64,000 nt of DNA from Lepidodermella squamata. Lineage: Eukaryota > Gastrotricha. Positions 34,601 through 44,724 of this stretch are shown here, piece by piece. The notes below the pieces were generated by a model. The model worked only from the letters and a program-made list of their open reading frames with translations, was not told the origin of the DNA and did no database searches. Every line of letters starts with the position of its first letter. The first letter of the stretch is position 1. The DNA lies in assembly GCA_047495785.1 (NCBI GenBank), contig JBLDXI010000014.1:62001-126000 (forward strand), in the 5' to 3' direction. The position numbers were made by a program, and so were the translations under genes.

Positions 34601-36661
34601 GGACAGCAGCAGCAGTAGCAGGGCTGCGAGGGCGCATGACAGACTGAGTTTGTTGTTTGCACTTATTTTTTCAAGTAGGTATGTTATGCTTTCTCGATCA
34701 TGTGCATTCCTCTTGAGAACGCTCGGGCCGCTGAAGGTTGAGGGTAGAAACGCACCGCGCAAAGCGCGCAGATCAAACACACTAGTAGAAAAAGCGACAA
34801 TAAAATCATAATAATCAGTGTATGTGGTGGTGAAATACGCCGATGCATGACCAATGGCGGGGAAGTAGCCCCAAATAAAAACAACGCCGCCTTCTTTTCA
34901 GCGCCCGCTACGAATGAGTGAGATTGACCATCATCATCATTATCGTCGTCATCATCGAATACAAAATGTAGAAGGGACATGAGTTACCGGCAGTCTGCAC
35001 ACTGTCTTAGGTAGGTTGCCCAGCGCGCTGCGTCATTATCTGCGCTCAAATAATAGCAGGCTAACAGACCGCCCTCCGACTTCGGCGGTCCACTCCGGCA
35101 CGAGACTTGCACAGGAAAAAACTCAACTATAAGGACGACAAACAAGAAAAGAAGCACGGTTTGGGCAAACATAACGTAGAGCTTCCGCATGCCTCCGCCG
35201 TTCGCTTCGAAAACACGCAGCCTCGAGGTGCTATATAGCAAGAGCAAAATAATAGCAGCAGTGGGCACGCGGCGGGAAGAACGAACCAAAGCGCCGGCGC
35301 TGAAGAACGCGCTTCTTTTTGAGCGCTCCGTGACACGCGTATGCATGCGTGACAAATGTTTACACAGCAGCAAACCAAAAGACGAAGTAAGAGATCGTAT
35401 TTCGAAGACAACCCAGATATAATCAGACGGAAAAAACTCTGTTCTGGTGATGGCTTTTTTCCTTATACATTGCGCACTGCTAGCTTTTCTGAATGACACC
35501 AGAGAAGCGCACAGCGCCATACCAGCAGCTGCATATAGTCATCCTGGAACGGTACGCGCGCGCGCCGCAACGAAGTGTAGCCTATAAGCGTGAGCGATGG
35601 TACTAGCGTTTGAGCGACATCTTATGCTCGCTCGCTCCCGTTATCATCTTCGTTTATATAAGTTCTATCATTATCACTCCTATTATTATTAGGTATACCC
35701 TGCACTGATTTATTCGGTAATATATGGCTAAAGCATATAACGTGTCGTATATTCATAAGCCATACATGCAGGTTAAACATTCTTCTACAGTCTACTACGC
35801 GCGCTGTAAAACGTAACCACGATAAAAATGTGACCTATGGCTGTAAAATAACATGACGACTCAGCGCTTTTTTTAGCGGATTGGTGTTGGTGTTCATGAC
35901 TATACATCACACGAAAGTTGAATACATTAAACGGAGCCTACGGCGGTGCGTACGAGGGTACGAAGCATTTTAAAGCAATTACAATCTGCCCGCTGACGGA
36001 GTATCTGCAACAAATCTACATGTAGGTTAAAAGCACGAGAAAATATGCTTTTGGCAATGTGAAACGTCACTGAGTGGGCAGTGAGAAAAAGTAAATGATA
36101 AAGATCATAGCGCGACATATCTCTCGTGCACATAGAAGAGATTAAATGATGCATACAATGATGACTAACAAATAATTCCTAGTACTGGCCAATTAAAATA
36201 ACTGAAACCAAATGAGACGGATAATTAAGGGCACTAGTGACGATAATATGCAATAAATAATACTTGAAAATCGTACCAATATTGACGAGCTTGATGTCCT
36301 CTTCTTGAATAGCTCTCAGAGCTAAATTGAGATTTTCCAAGAACTGATGTTGATTAAGGGGTCTCCGAACGACACGCCCAATTTTCCGCTTCTGCAGAAC
36401 TTCAACGAGTGCCACAAGGCGTAGGCCATCCATGAAATCATATTGCAAATCCTCAACAACTAGTTGCACGGGCTTGAGTTGATCGTTAATCCAGTTGGTA
36501 AAAGTGTTTTTCTGTATTTCGATCCAGGCATCCTCATTGTCTAACAGCGACATGGGTAAAGCTGCACGTCCTTCGGCGGATTGAATCCGCCGAGACGACG
36601 CGGAGTTGGTATCATATCCATACCCGAAGTCGTTATCCTCGTCAATAATATGCCACGACAT
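19601..36661 (-). CDS. jbug/fln-2-like: Filamin with three CH domains (jitterbug/FLN-2 type)
   Basis: Full-length model in phase: exons 36661-36277, 33897-33702, 32025-31550, 31300-31167, 27473-25949, 24755-24594, 24048-22393, 21642-21424 and 21363-19601, giving 2171 aa. Calponin-homology domains: CH1 starts WIEIQKNTFTNWINDQLKP and crosses exon 2; CH2 runs from GAEDLMNGNLKLILGVIWSL into exon 3; a third CH follows (LNWCRKMLNSPKLSNFTTDW ... GVMAYAAMLQAAYEE). About 19 immunoglobulin-like filamin repeats follow, recognised by endings such as PGSPF, ENSPF and GSPFYV and by SPSG turns. The last repeat ends EHVRGSPFYVQIFETES. Filamins crosslink actin and scaffold signalling; the three-CH form is known from insects and nematodes. 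The repeat between 22393 and 21642 lacks its middle strands in this model, because exon 22330-21756 cannot be joined cleanly (see separate entry). Introns of 1.7-3.7 kb lie between the CH exons and the repeats. Confidence 0.92.
21756..22330 (-). CDS. Filamin alternative exon ending in a stop codon
   Basis: The acceptor at 22330 joins exon 24048-22393 in phase (AAA T|TT) and completes filamin repeat 12: FNAGETGPGELTMHV, then AQLAFTPPWAGYYALHILFA and SPIIVRVSP. It then runs through a Ser/Pro-rich stretch to a TAG at 21756-21758. I found no good phase-1 donor that would connect it to the next exon at 21642, whereas 22393 joins 21642 directly in phase. It therefore looks like an alternative 3'-terminal exon giving a roughly 1700-aa C-truncated filamin. 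A weak internal donor near 22100 (TCG G|GTGTGG) is an alternative explanation. Confidence 0.65.
24107..24470 (-). CDS. Filamin alternative first exon C
   Basis: An ATG at 24470 opens 364 nt: MERRPSSYLSHPSASSTLQN, a Ser-rich leader, then half a filamin repeat (VQIFGVDEGVKLQIGQSLPF, VVVILK). It ends phase 1 and joins exon 24048 (AA GAG TCG). An in-frame TGA lies just upstream, and the AG sites available within the open frame have phases that do not fit donor 24594 (phase 1), so it cannot be an internal exon. It supplies the same half-repeat as exon 24755-24594, so the two are mutually exclusive. Confidence 0.7.
24810..24894 (-). CDS. Filamin alternative first exon B
   Basis: An ATG at 24894 opens MLKMINTRREIEVIAEDDSS followed by STEENSRAG, 85 nt ending GCA G|GTTTTA. 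Phase 1 matches the acceptor at 24755 (GC TCG CCA TTT), restoring the same Gly-Ser-Pro-Phe join made by the upstream exon 25949. It would start a protein inside the sixth repeat, with an acidic Ser-rich leader. The upstream 25.0-25.5 kb is GC-rich relative to nearby introns and could be its promoter. Confidence 0.65.
28198..28458 (-). CDS. Filamin alternative first exon A
   Basis: An ATG at 28458 opens exactly 87 codons (MASPDIYSPSEKTSHVKSS ... FPLNSEFK) ending AAG|GTTCAT, phase 0, which matches the acceptor of the repeat-bearing exon at 27473. No acceptor upstream fits the phase 0 donor of the CH exon at 31167, which instead joins 27473 directly and completes the first filamin repeat. This exon therefore most likely belongs to a separate promoter and gives a filamin without CH domains. 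The peptide is Ser/Thr/Pro-rich and looks disordered. Confidence 0.7.
28500..31166. other. Large filamin intron upstream of alternative exon A
   Basis: No supported coding exon. The minus-strand frame at 29301-29660 is Arg/Ser/Pro-rich and lacks splice-consistent partners. This segment should include the promoter for alternative first exon A. Confidence 0.4.
34000..36276. other. Long first intron of filamin
   Basis: The 36276-33898 intron. It contains many overlapping short frames on both strands (34.1-35.5 kb) without domains. I see no nested gene. Confidence 0.5.
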
Positions 36662-38040
36662 CGAGAAATACTAAATTAACATTTTACTCCGCTACCGAAT
36701 CTAAACCAATCCTAAACAAGGAAATGAAAACAGATTGATAATCGAGGAAAGATAAAGTGCGACATATATGTTACCGATGAATTAAAGCTATTGAGTAATC
36801 GTTTAATTCATGATATGAGGAGACTCGAGATAATCAGGCGCTAAATTTGGGCTGTAAAAGTTTAAACCTAATGATATCGAGGCCTGAAGACTTGAAAACA
36901 GTGCCTTGAGCGACATTCTTAATAATTATAACGCCATCCAATTCTCAGAATCAATAAGCTTCGCTCCTAAACTTCAAGCAGTCATTCGATTCCATCATCC
37001 ATCACCATTTCTAGGCATAAGCTCCTGTCCTGAATAAATTACTTTTTCTTAATTTCAGCTGCAGAAACGCAGATGACTTAGTAATAAATGAAAAGTATAC
37101 CACCAATAAATAAATTATTGTAAGCAATCATCCGCAGTCAAATGCCCACTGCTCAGCTAGGTTATAGGTTGGTTTCGAGTTGGTTCATATAAAAACCTGA
37201 TGATCAATGAAACGCTAAACAATGCAAATCTGAGAAGAATCTTCAGGTAAGTCATTGAAAAACAAACGAACATATCAAAGTTGAAGCTGCAATACAGAAA
37301 AGGAAGCAATTAGGAGTACGTAGCAGAATGACAGAAAAACAGTTGCCTCTTGTCGGTACAGAAAAAGCGCTAAACATACTATTCATCACGCGCAAAAGAC
37401 AACAACGACACGTTTCAATGAGCGCGTGTTTTGACCGCAGAACAACTGGCGATTCCATCACGGCAAATAATAGTACATTCCTTACCGTTCTACAGGTAGT
37501 CGGCCTGAGTGCTGCGCTGGAGAACTCCTCTAAAATTGCCGCCTATACTTTGGTGAAGGATAAATTTTTAAAAATATTTTAATAAATATTCTTTATTAAA
37601 AATAACATTTAACATATAGTACATTTCACTATAATTTTTAATGAGCATAATTGATTGCATGCTTTTAAGCAAAAAATGGTTGCGCACGGATCGCACGTTC
37701 TGCATTCTGCACTGACTTTATTGAGCAGAAGGCTTCCTGCAGAATATATCGCCTTACGCTTCGCTTTGCTTGCTTCGCTGTGGCATAATGAGCTCGGATG
37801 CGTTGGATAACAGCTCGGATAGAAAAATGAAATGTTGCCTATGGTTGTCATTTGGCCCGGCCTAACCCTGGCTAACCCTGGCTAATCTGGCGAACCCTGG
37901 CTAAAGCCATAGTAGCCATAATTCAAATTTTCGAAATGCCCTTGTGCTTTTATTTTTCAATTTAAATAAAAATTCTCGGCTTCCATTGAAACCCGGGGAT
38001 TTTTGTGTATAAAACCCGTCCGTGTCGCCTGCCTGACTGA
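36662..38040. other. Filamin upstream intergenic region
   Basis: Presumed promoter and 5' UTR of full-length filamin. Includes a short tandem of CTAACCCTGG-like units at about 37861-37903. No exon supported. Confidence 0.45.
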
Positions 38041-39640
38041 GCCACAAACCCGAACATCAAATTTTCCATGGCTAGTGACCTTGATCCTGTACTCTGTTGA
38101 CTTATCGAAAAAGCTATAGACAAACTGAGTGAGTACAAGGCTACGACCGGATTCGACGGCATTCCCGAGTGCATCGTCAAGATGGCAAAGCCCTCAATTG
38201 CTCGGCATCTCACAGCGCTCTTCAACTTGGCCATTCGAGATGGCGTCTTCATCAGCGATTGGAAAACGGCTATTGTCACACCGCTGCATAAGGCCGGATC
38301 AAAGGCCGAGATTGGAAATTGTAGGCCGATCTCGATCACTTAACCGCTAGCTCGTACGTTCGAGCGTTGCCTAGCAACACAGCTGAAAGATCATTTTTTG
38401 CGAGCGATCGAATTCTTAACACCGGCGCAACACGGATTTCGTTAATACCATTCGACAGACACCTGCTTGGCGTTGTTTACTGAACGCTGGCGGCATCTGC
38501 TTGTCAAAGGAAACGTGGCTGGAGCCGTGCCGATCGGCTTATCGAAAGCGTTCGACACGCTCCACCTCGATGAAATTATCGAATCTCTCCGCTGGTGTAA
38601 CGGAATTGTCAATTCGCCTATTGATACTACTTGAGTAATCGCCGCCAAACTACGAAAATCAACGGCGAAGCATCCCCGTTCGAGTCGATTGATTGCGGTG
38701 TGCCACAAGGATCGGTCAGTACTGATAGTGATACTGAGACTGTTTTATTTTGCAATTGTCTTTCAACATTTAGCAATTAGGAATTAATAATACGTTAACA
38801 AGCCTCACCACAGTAATCGTGAATTTTTCCAAGTCAGCCGTACATTTAACACATTTCAAGAGTGGGCCACTCATGTTCAAAATTTATGTAAACGACCTGC
38901 CTTTGATTTTAAGTAGATACGGCATAGCTCAATACGCTGACGACTGACGACGTTAGCATTTTCTTTGGTTCGAAAAACATCAACGAACTACAGGCTGCTC
39001 TACAACTGGAACTCAGCAGGTTGTGTATATGGCTGAAGCAGAACAGCCTGGCGGTAAATGGTAAAAAATCGCAGTTTATGCTGCTCGCTGCTCAAGCCGC
39101 ACCTTTCGACAGCACCCGACTTCAAGGTCACCATCGGTGGCGTTCGGATTAGGCCTTCTGAATCTATGAACACGCTCGGCTTCCATATTGAAAATAAGCT
39201 CTTATTCGACGAACACGTCGAGATGGCGAAGGGCAAGGCTCGAAAGGGCTTGTTCGCTCTCAAACAAGCTGTCGATGCTGGAGTTGATCGCAAAACTACC
39301 GTCATGATGACCAACGGTCTCGTTGTCAGCCACCTGAATTATGAATTATGGCGACATTACCCTTGCGCTCATCCGGTTCCGCTTCGGCATCGACTTGGAT
39401 GGCTTACTGTCAACCAGAAACATGTGGTACACCTATGCACATGCATATGGAAGAACCTGCACAAGATGGCGCCGGATGACTTCAAGTCGATATTAAAACT
39501 GAATGATCGCAGCCAATAACTGTCGCAATTTCGAGCCAATGTTCAAGCCGACCTTCACGACCGAGCACGGCCAACTGCCCTCGGTCGTTCACGACGCGCG
39601 GTCTGCAAAGGCGTGTCGCCTACGCACATTTCAATAGTCA
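38040..39640 (+). mobile_element. Decayed non-LTR retrotransposon, copy 1
   Basis: Reverse-transcriptase pieces in several frames: EYKATTGFDGIPECIVKMAK, ALFNLAIRDGVFISDWKTAI, VTPLHKAGSKAEIGNCRPIS, LSKAFDTL, GVPQGSV, PLMFKIYVNDLPLIL, IAQYADD, and a tail FEPMFKPTFTTEHGQ. Several stop codons and frameshifts break it. The YADD catalytic box is present but followed at once by a stop. About 150 bp of foreign sequence splits the conserved GVPQGSVLGPLMF block (38718-38865). It aligns throughout with the copy at 48.87 kb, so both belong to one CR1/Jockey-like family. Confidence 0.85.
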
Positions 39641-39854
39641 ATAATTATATTTTGTATTTTTGCTCAATTTGTTGTTTCTGATTATGTTGTTAGATTTTCT
39701 ACAATTGCATCGCACTTTCGAAGATTTAATGTCATCTGAATTGTCCTATACATCTGCAACCTGTCCTACAATTATTCTTTATTCTTTCACGTTCGCGATC
39801 AACAGTGGCGAAATGGTTATAGGTACAACATGTTAAGGCGCCTCACTACTGACG

Positions 39855-40430
39855 TCAAATAGTTATTAATGTCAAGCTATTTAACATAGTTTTTAAATTT
39901 TTATGAGAATTATTAATGTAATCAGTAGGTATTGAGTTCCAGAGAGGCCTCACACGTCTAACAAAGGAAGATTTATAAGAATCAATATTTGCAGGTATAC
40001 AACTAATTTCATGAGCAACGGCTCTGCGGCGACTAGAAATATAAAAAAAAATCGTAAAAATTACGATCAACAGTATTCTGGTACATTTTGTGACAAAGAC
40101 ATATATCTCTGATGAGACGACGTTCCTCTAGTTTTTGTAAGTCAATAATTTTGCTTGTTGCTCATAATAGTCGAGTCCATCAACAGAGGTAAAATATAAT
40201 GTTCCCGGAAATAACAGCATTTTGGTGCAATTAATTTGGATTCTTTCCAGATCGTCAATATCAGTTAAACAAATAGGTGATGATACAGCTGGGCAATATT
40301 CAACAAGAGGATGAATAACGTGGGTTTTAAAGGCTTTCAGTTGCATATCTTGAGATTTAAAGCATTTGTATATATTTGTAATATAGCATTGGTAACGCGG
40401 GCACACTTGTCAATCACCTGTATTATAAGA
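39855..40430 (-). mobile_element. Non-LTR reverse-transcriptase C-terminal fragment, second family
   Basis: Minus-strand frames give LKAFKTHVIHPLVEYCPAVS, then CLTDIDDLERIQINCTKMLL, and further on FVRRVRPLWNSIPTDYIN. This matches the segment after the RT in CR1/Jockey-type elements (the pattern LKAYKTYVRPLLEY...IEKVQRRFTKRL, then WNSLP). Catalytic motifs are missing and at least one frame break is present. The sequence differs from copy 1, so it is a different family. Confidence 0.75.
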
Positions 40431-40449
40431 AAAATTGAGCTGGCTTGTA

Positions 40450-41250
40450 CTCTTTTGACACGCCACAATATTTAATATTCAAAGACTTAGGCCTAGAGCG
40501 TTCATGTTCTGTTTGAAGTTGTAAGTGTCAAATTACGGAGGAAAGCAGTTTATCGGTAAGTCGTTCCAGGTCGTTGCGACGGTGTTTTGTAGCGTTGCAA
40601 AAATTTTAGTGTCATGGCCGGCTCTCTGTCAACGGTTGATGTGCGTTGACGGGCAAGCGAAGTTTCACTTAGAAGCGATTTTGCTTTGCCGAATCCCAAG
40701 ATTTTACGTTGTTTGCGTATGAGTTTCAAGTGGTCGCGGATTTGTTTCGTTCCTTTTCTGCCGACGATGACTTAGTAAAAGTAACGCATAGTGCCGCCAA
40801 ATCGTCTTTCGCCTCGGGGCATTATCATCTTTACCCCTATTTGGCGGGTGAAGCGTTCTTGGACGGACTGAACGTGGTCCAGTGTGCTTGCGACGCGTGG
40901 GCGTAGCCGATCATGCCAGACTCGAGTATTGGCATGGCGTGTGTTTTGAACGCGTTTCCCAGTTGCCATGGCGCTAGGAATGTGCGGAGCCGAAGCGGCT
41001 GGGACACAATCTTGTTAGCTCGCGCTACCAGTTTCGTGACACATGGCTCCATAGAAAGTGCCGGGTCGAGAGTGAGACCCAGTAGGACAGTCGGGTCGCT
41101 AGTCGTTTGTTGTTTCTCGGGCGCTGCCGGTACCCCTGCTTTCCGTCAGCCACTTCGAAATCTTGGTTAGCTGAACTTTGTGTCGACCCTCTTTTCCATA
41201 GAGACATGATTGGCACCCACCCAGGCTGTGGCCAGCCTGCTGTAGATAAA
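40450..41250 (-). mobile_element. Non-LTR reverse-transcriptase C-terminal fragment, third copy
   Basis: On the minus strand GLTLDPALSMEPCVTKLVAR, then ANKIVSQPLRLRTFL and THAMPILESGMIGYA correspond to the post-RT thumb segment. Further downstream TTWNDLPINCFPP matches the WNSLP block. Frameshifts and stops are frequent. The divergent sequence suggests yet another lineage or an older insertion. Confidence 0.65.
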
Positions 41251-41259
41251 ACGTAGAAG

Positions 41260-42226
41260 ATGAGTAGTGTGGAGTCAAACACAGTTTGCCTTGGAGTCTA
41301 ATTCAGTTCCGGAGTAAGTTTTGGCTAATTTAGTGACTCTCTTTTCGGAGTCGAATTTGGCTTAGTATATATATTATCGGAGTCAGAAATGAGTAGAAAT
41401 GCGGAAAAGAGGAGTCTACATGACTCCGAAGTTAACGTTTGGACCACACTGTCCTTGAGGGAAATTATGGGGGCCTGCAGCGTAAGAAAATGTCGCGCGC
41501 GCATCACGCCGTTCGGAACGAAAAAAAACACCTCTTTTTTAATTTTAACATGCGGACTAAAATACCCACAGTTTTCAATATTAATATCCGCAGTAAATCT
41601 GTGAATATTATGTCTGATGCTAAAAATACTGTTTGTGTTTTTATTATATGTCAAATTCAAAATATTACAACTTAGGCGGGTAAAAAAACCTAGCTTAGAT
41701 TTCTCTTTCCTACCTTGAACCTACTACATATTTCGAGCCACTACTAAAGGACAAATAAAGATCGAAACGCCATTATTGTCAATTGTGACCCCTGGAAGTT
41801 TCGCCCAGTAGAAAATGTGAGGCAGCTGTTAGATCATGGGTAGCTCGACGATGAGTTCACTGTTCACTCCTTGTCACTAAGGGCAATCCATCCGAGGTTC
41901 AGCGTTCAGCCTCTAGAGTTCGCTGCAGGCGGAGCTCGTTTCAGCTTCCCTTAGTCTACTTATTTATATCTTTATCTTCCTATTTTTCGGCAATCAGTAA
42001 CTTCCGACTTTCTTATTTCTTACTTGTTTGAATTTATCGAATCCAATCTTAACCAGGTGAATACGCGTGCTGTGACTAAGGATACGTATCGTTTACTTCG
42101 CCCTTTGCTCCTTGTCCCCGTCAGTGAATTATTTAACCGTGAAACTGGTAGCAGCTGATGTCAAGCAGAACATGGCTTGATGTGTTGGCGTATCAAGCGA
42201 CAATCTTTCACAATTTTATTTGTAGG
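41260..42226. other. GT6 upstream region
   Basis: No coding exon is certain. A splice-acceptor-like sequence (ttttatttgtag at 42215-42225) lies directly before the proposed GT6 ATG, so a 5' noncoding exon may lie in this stretch. Confidence 0.45.
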
Positions 42227-43170
42227 ATGATTCCAAAATTTTTATTTGTCATTATCGCCGGTGCTCTTGTCTCGGCGTTGATCATTGTTCAGCTATATGG
42301 CACCGAAACTAATTTGATTACGTCACTTTTTATCGAGGAGCGCCTCAAAGTACCTGATTATCCCGTGAGAGTAGGATGGTTAATTTTTGCGACGGGTAAA
42401 TACATTCAGTTCGCTGAGATATTTATAAAGTCTCTCCGCAAGCACTTTGATTGCCCTATTTGCAATGTCACTTACATTATTTTCACGGATGGAAGTCTCT
42501 CGCATCGGTCTGCTGCGTCAAAAGATATTAAAATAGTACGGTTGCTGATAACACAAAAGTTGTGTTTTCAATTCTGAAAATCGTTGTCTTTTCAGATTTC
42601 GTACAAATTGAAGGGCTGGCCTTACGATACGCTGAATAGGGTTCATGCCTTTCGTGAGGCAAAGTCTCTACTAGAAGGATATGATTATTATTTGGCGATT
42701 GATGCTGATATGCGTGCCCGTAGTCGAATTGGTATGGAGATTCTGGGAGACAGAGTTGCAACCCTCCATCCCGCGTTTGCTGACAATAGAATTCGAGGAA
42801 CGTTTGAGAACAACACGCAGTAAGCTTTATCGCCTTCTCCTTAATTGCTTGGCGATATTGTTTTGTCATCAGCTCATCTGCCTACGTCGATCCTTCTGAA
42901 GGCTCGCATTACTTCGCGGGAGGTTTTTACGGGGGACGCGCTGAAGAATTCTGGAAGCTATGTGATGGTGTTTCACAGCTCATTGACTCCGATCTTGCCC
43001 AAGGTTTTGTTGCAGTCTGGCACGATGAGTCTTATCTCAACCGTTACTTAGCAACTAACCCGCCGTCGGTGATTTTAACCCCCGCGTATTGCTATCCTGA
43101 TCTCTGGAAATTACCCTACGAAAAGAAGATCGTGGCTAGGACCAAGCGCCATTCCGTGGCTAGATCATAA
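42227..43170 (+). CDS. Glycosyltransferase family 6 (ABO/GGTA1-like), type II membrane protein
   Basis: Three exons in phase: 42227-42535, 42596-42819 and 42873-43170, giving 276 aa. ATG at 42227 starts MIPKFLFVIIAGALVSALII, a signal anchor typical of Golgi transferases. An in-frame ATG 69 nt upstream is possible but would place residues before the anchor. The catalytic domain follows: VGWLIFATGKYIQFAEIFIK, WPYDTLNRVHAFREAKSLL, YYLAIDADMRA (a DxD-type metal and UDP-sugar site), HYFAGGFYGGRAEEFW and VWHDESYLNRYL, then VILTPAYCY. These match in order the hallmark blocks of GT6 enzymes, which add alpha-1,3-linked Gal or GalNAc to glycans. The stem is very short. I cannot predict the donor or acceptor sugar. 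Confidence 0.9.
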
Positions 43171-43353
43171 TTTTCTACTCATCATGCCAAGTCCTTTCAA
43201 ATTTCTCTTTCAGTGATAACTGCTCAAAGAATTTCCATGCTTCTAATACATTTTTAATGCTCCAGTCTATTGATCATTTCAACCGTAATAGATTTTTATA
43301 TTTTTATTTTATCCCTTTCGGTTTATGGCTGAATCCATTTCAAGTTGTGCGTT

Positions 43354-44724
43354 ATGGACTTGAGTTTGGCTTCATCTCACTTCGGTGGCGCAATAGACAA
43401 CGATGACTTTCCACTCCCAGCCTTTCCCATTGCAAGCCCGTCTCCGACTGATTTGTCGCCTGGATTACCTAAATCAGAGTCAGATCAATTTATTTGTGAA
43501 GTTTGCTCGAAAAAATGCATATCACGAGAAAACCTTCGCAACCATCGCCGACACGTGCATCCTAAAAAGTTTTACGCCTGCCCTAAGTGTCAGAAAGTTT
43601 TCAAATCAACTTCATCACTGCGACGTCACTCCTCCGTGCATTCACCGGAAATAGGAATATCTCAGCAATGTCAACAATTTTCTGCTCCAAATATCTGTTT
43701 ATTGTGCTCGAAATCGTTCAAAACACCCAGTGCTTTAGATGTCCATAAAAGCAAAGTTCACAGCGAAATGAGCGAAATTATGTTTGTTAAAACGGATTCC
43801 TCGGCGCCATCTTCGTCAGCTTCGACTGCATCAAACTCGGCGTTAGATTTAGGATCGATTTTCAGCTCTACTGATTTTCAACATCACAATTTGCCCGTTT
43901 TTCCCGGTTTCGAGAGCCTCGACGGCGAGGAGCCTGTCGATTTGTCGAAAAATCAGAAACTTGGCAATCACAGCACGTCGACAATACCCTCTCCGCCACT
44001 GTCCGTTCTTTCAATCAGCCCAGTTTATACGAGAGCAAATTCAGCCAATGTTGGCTTGCTTTCTATTAAAAACCCGGATGGCACTGTTTCGTGTGGTTTT
44101 TGTGGTAAGGCTTTCCAGTCGAAATCGCTGCTATCGTACCATAGACGCAACGTTCACCCGAGTGTGCTTCATTCGTGCTCGGATTGCGGCAAGGCGTTCA
44201 AATCGAAATCTCACCTGCGCCGCCACGGCCGCGTGCATTCGGGCGAACGACCATTTCCGTGTTCTCTCTGCTCACGCCGCTATTCAGACGCGCGACACGT
44301 CCGTGAACACCAATTCAAATGTCACGGTATCGATAACAAAGTGAATGGAATGGCTGCAGGGCGTAGTGATAGAGCCTTGGATCGGTGAGTTGAAATTTGT
44401 TGTAGAGCTTGGATTATTTAATGAATTTTCAATAAGATTCTTGTTGGCGTTTTTCGGTCATCATTTACACCCTGTTCCCTGTTGTTTTTCAGAGGCAGCT
44501 TGAATTATTGTTCAATATGTTCCGAAACCTGTTTGGACCAAAATCAGCTTCAACGACACGTTATCAAACATCATTTGCGATTGTCACGAAACAACGAAAT
44601 AACACCATCGAAATTTTTCGTATCTTGCCCGTTCTGTCGCTATGCTGTGAAGCCCCCACGAACGCTGGGCTGGCACATGCGGCGACACTCGCGACCGAAG
44701 AAGCAATCGATTTCAACAAAGTGA
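43354..44724 (+). CDS. C2H2 zinc-finger transcription factor with PVDLSK motif
   Basis: Two exons in phase: 43354-44384 and 44493-44724, giving 420 aa. Eight C2H2 fingers are visible. Three lie near the N-terminus (CEVCSKKCISRENLRNHRRH, CPKCQKVFKSTSSLRRH and CLLCSKSFKTPSALDVH). A Ser-rich linker carries EEPVDLSKNQK, a close match to the CtBP co-repressor motif PxDLS. Three fingers then lie in a tight array (CGFCGKAFQSKSLLSYH, CSDCGKAFKSKSHLRRHGRV, and CSLCSRRYSDARHVREH) with the HSGERPF linker. Two more are in exon 2. Probably a nuclear DNA-binding repressor (inference). I cannot assign an orthologue. A second C2H2 gene follows on the same strand. Confidence 0.88.

Noticed and set aside
34984-35520. 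A possible nested gene in the first filamin intron (178-aa minus-strand frame)
   Set aside because: No recognisable family, no splice-consistent partners, and overlapping frames of similar quality on both strands.
41325-41660. 111-aa minus-strand frame upstream of GT6
   Set aside because: AT-rich, no domain, and opposite to the transcription direction of neighbouring supported exons.
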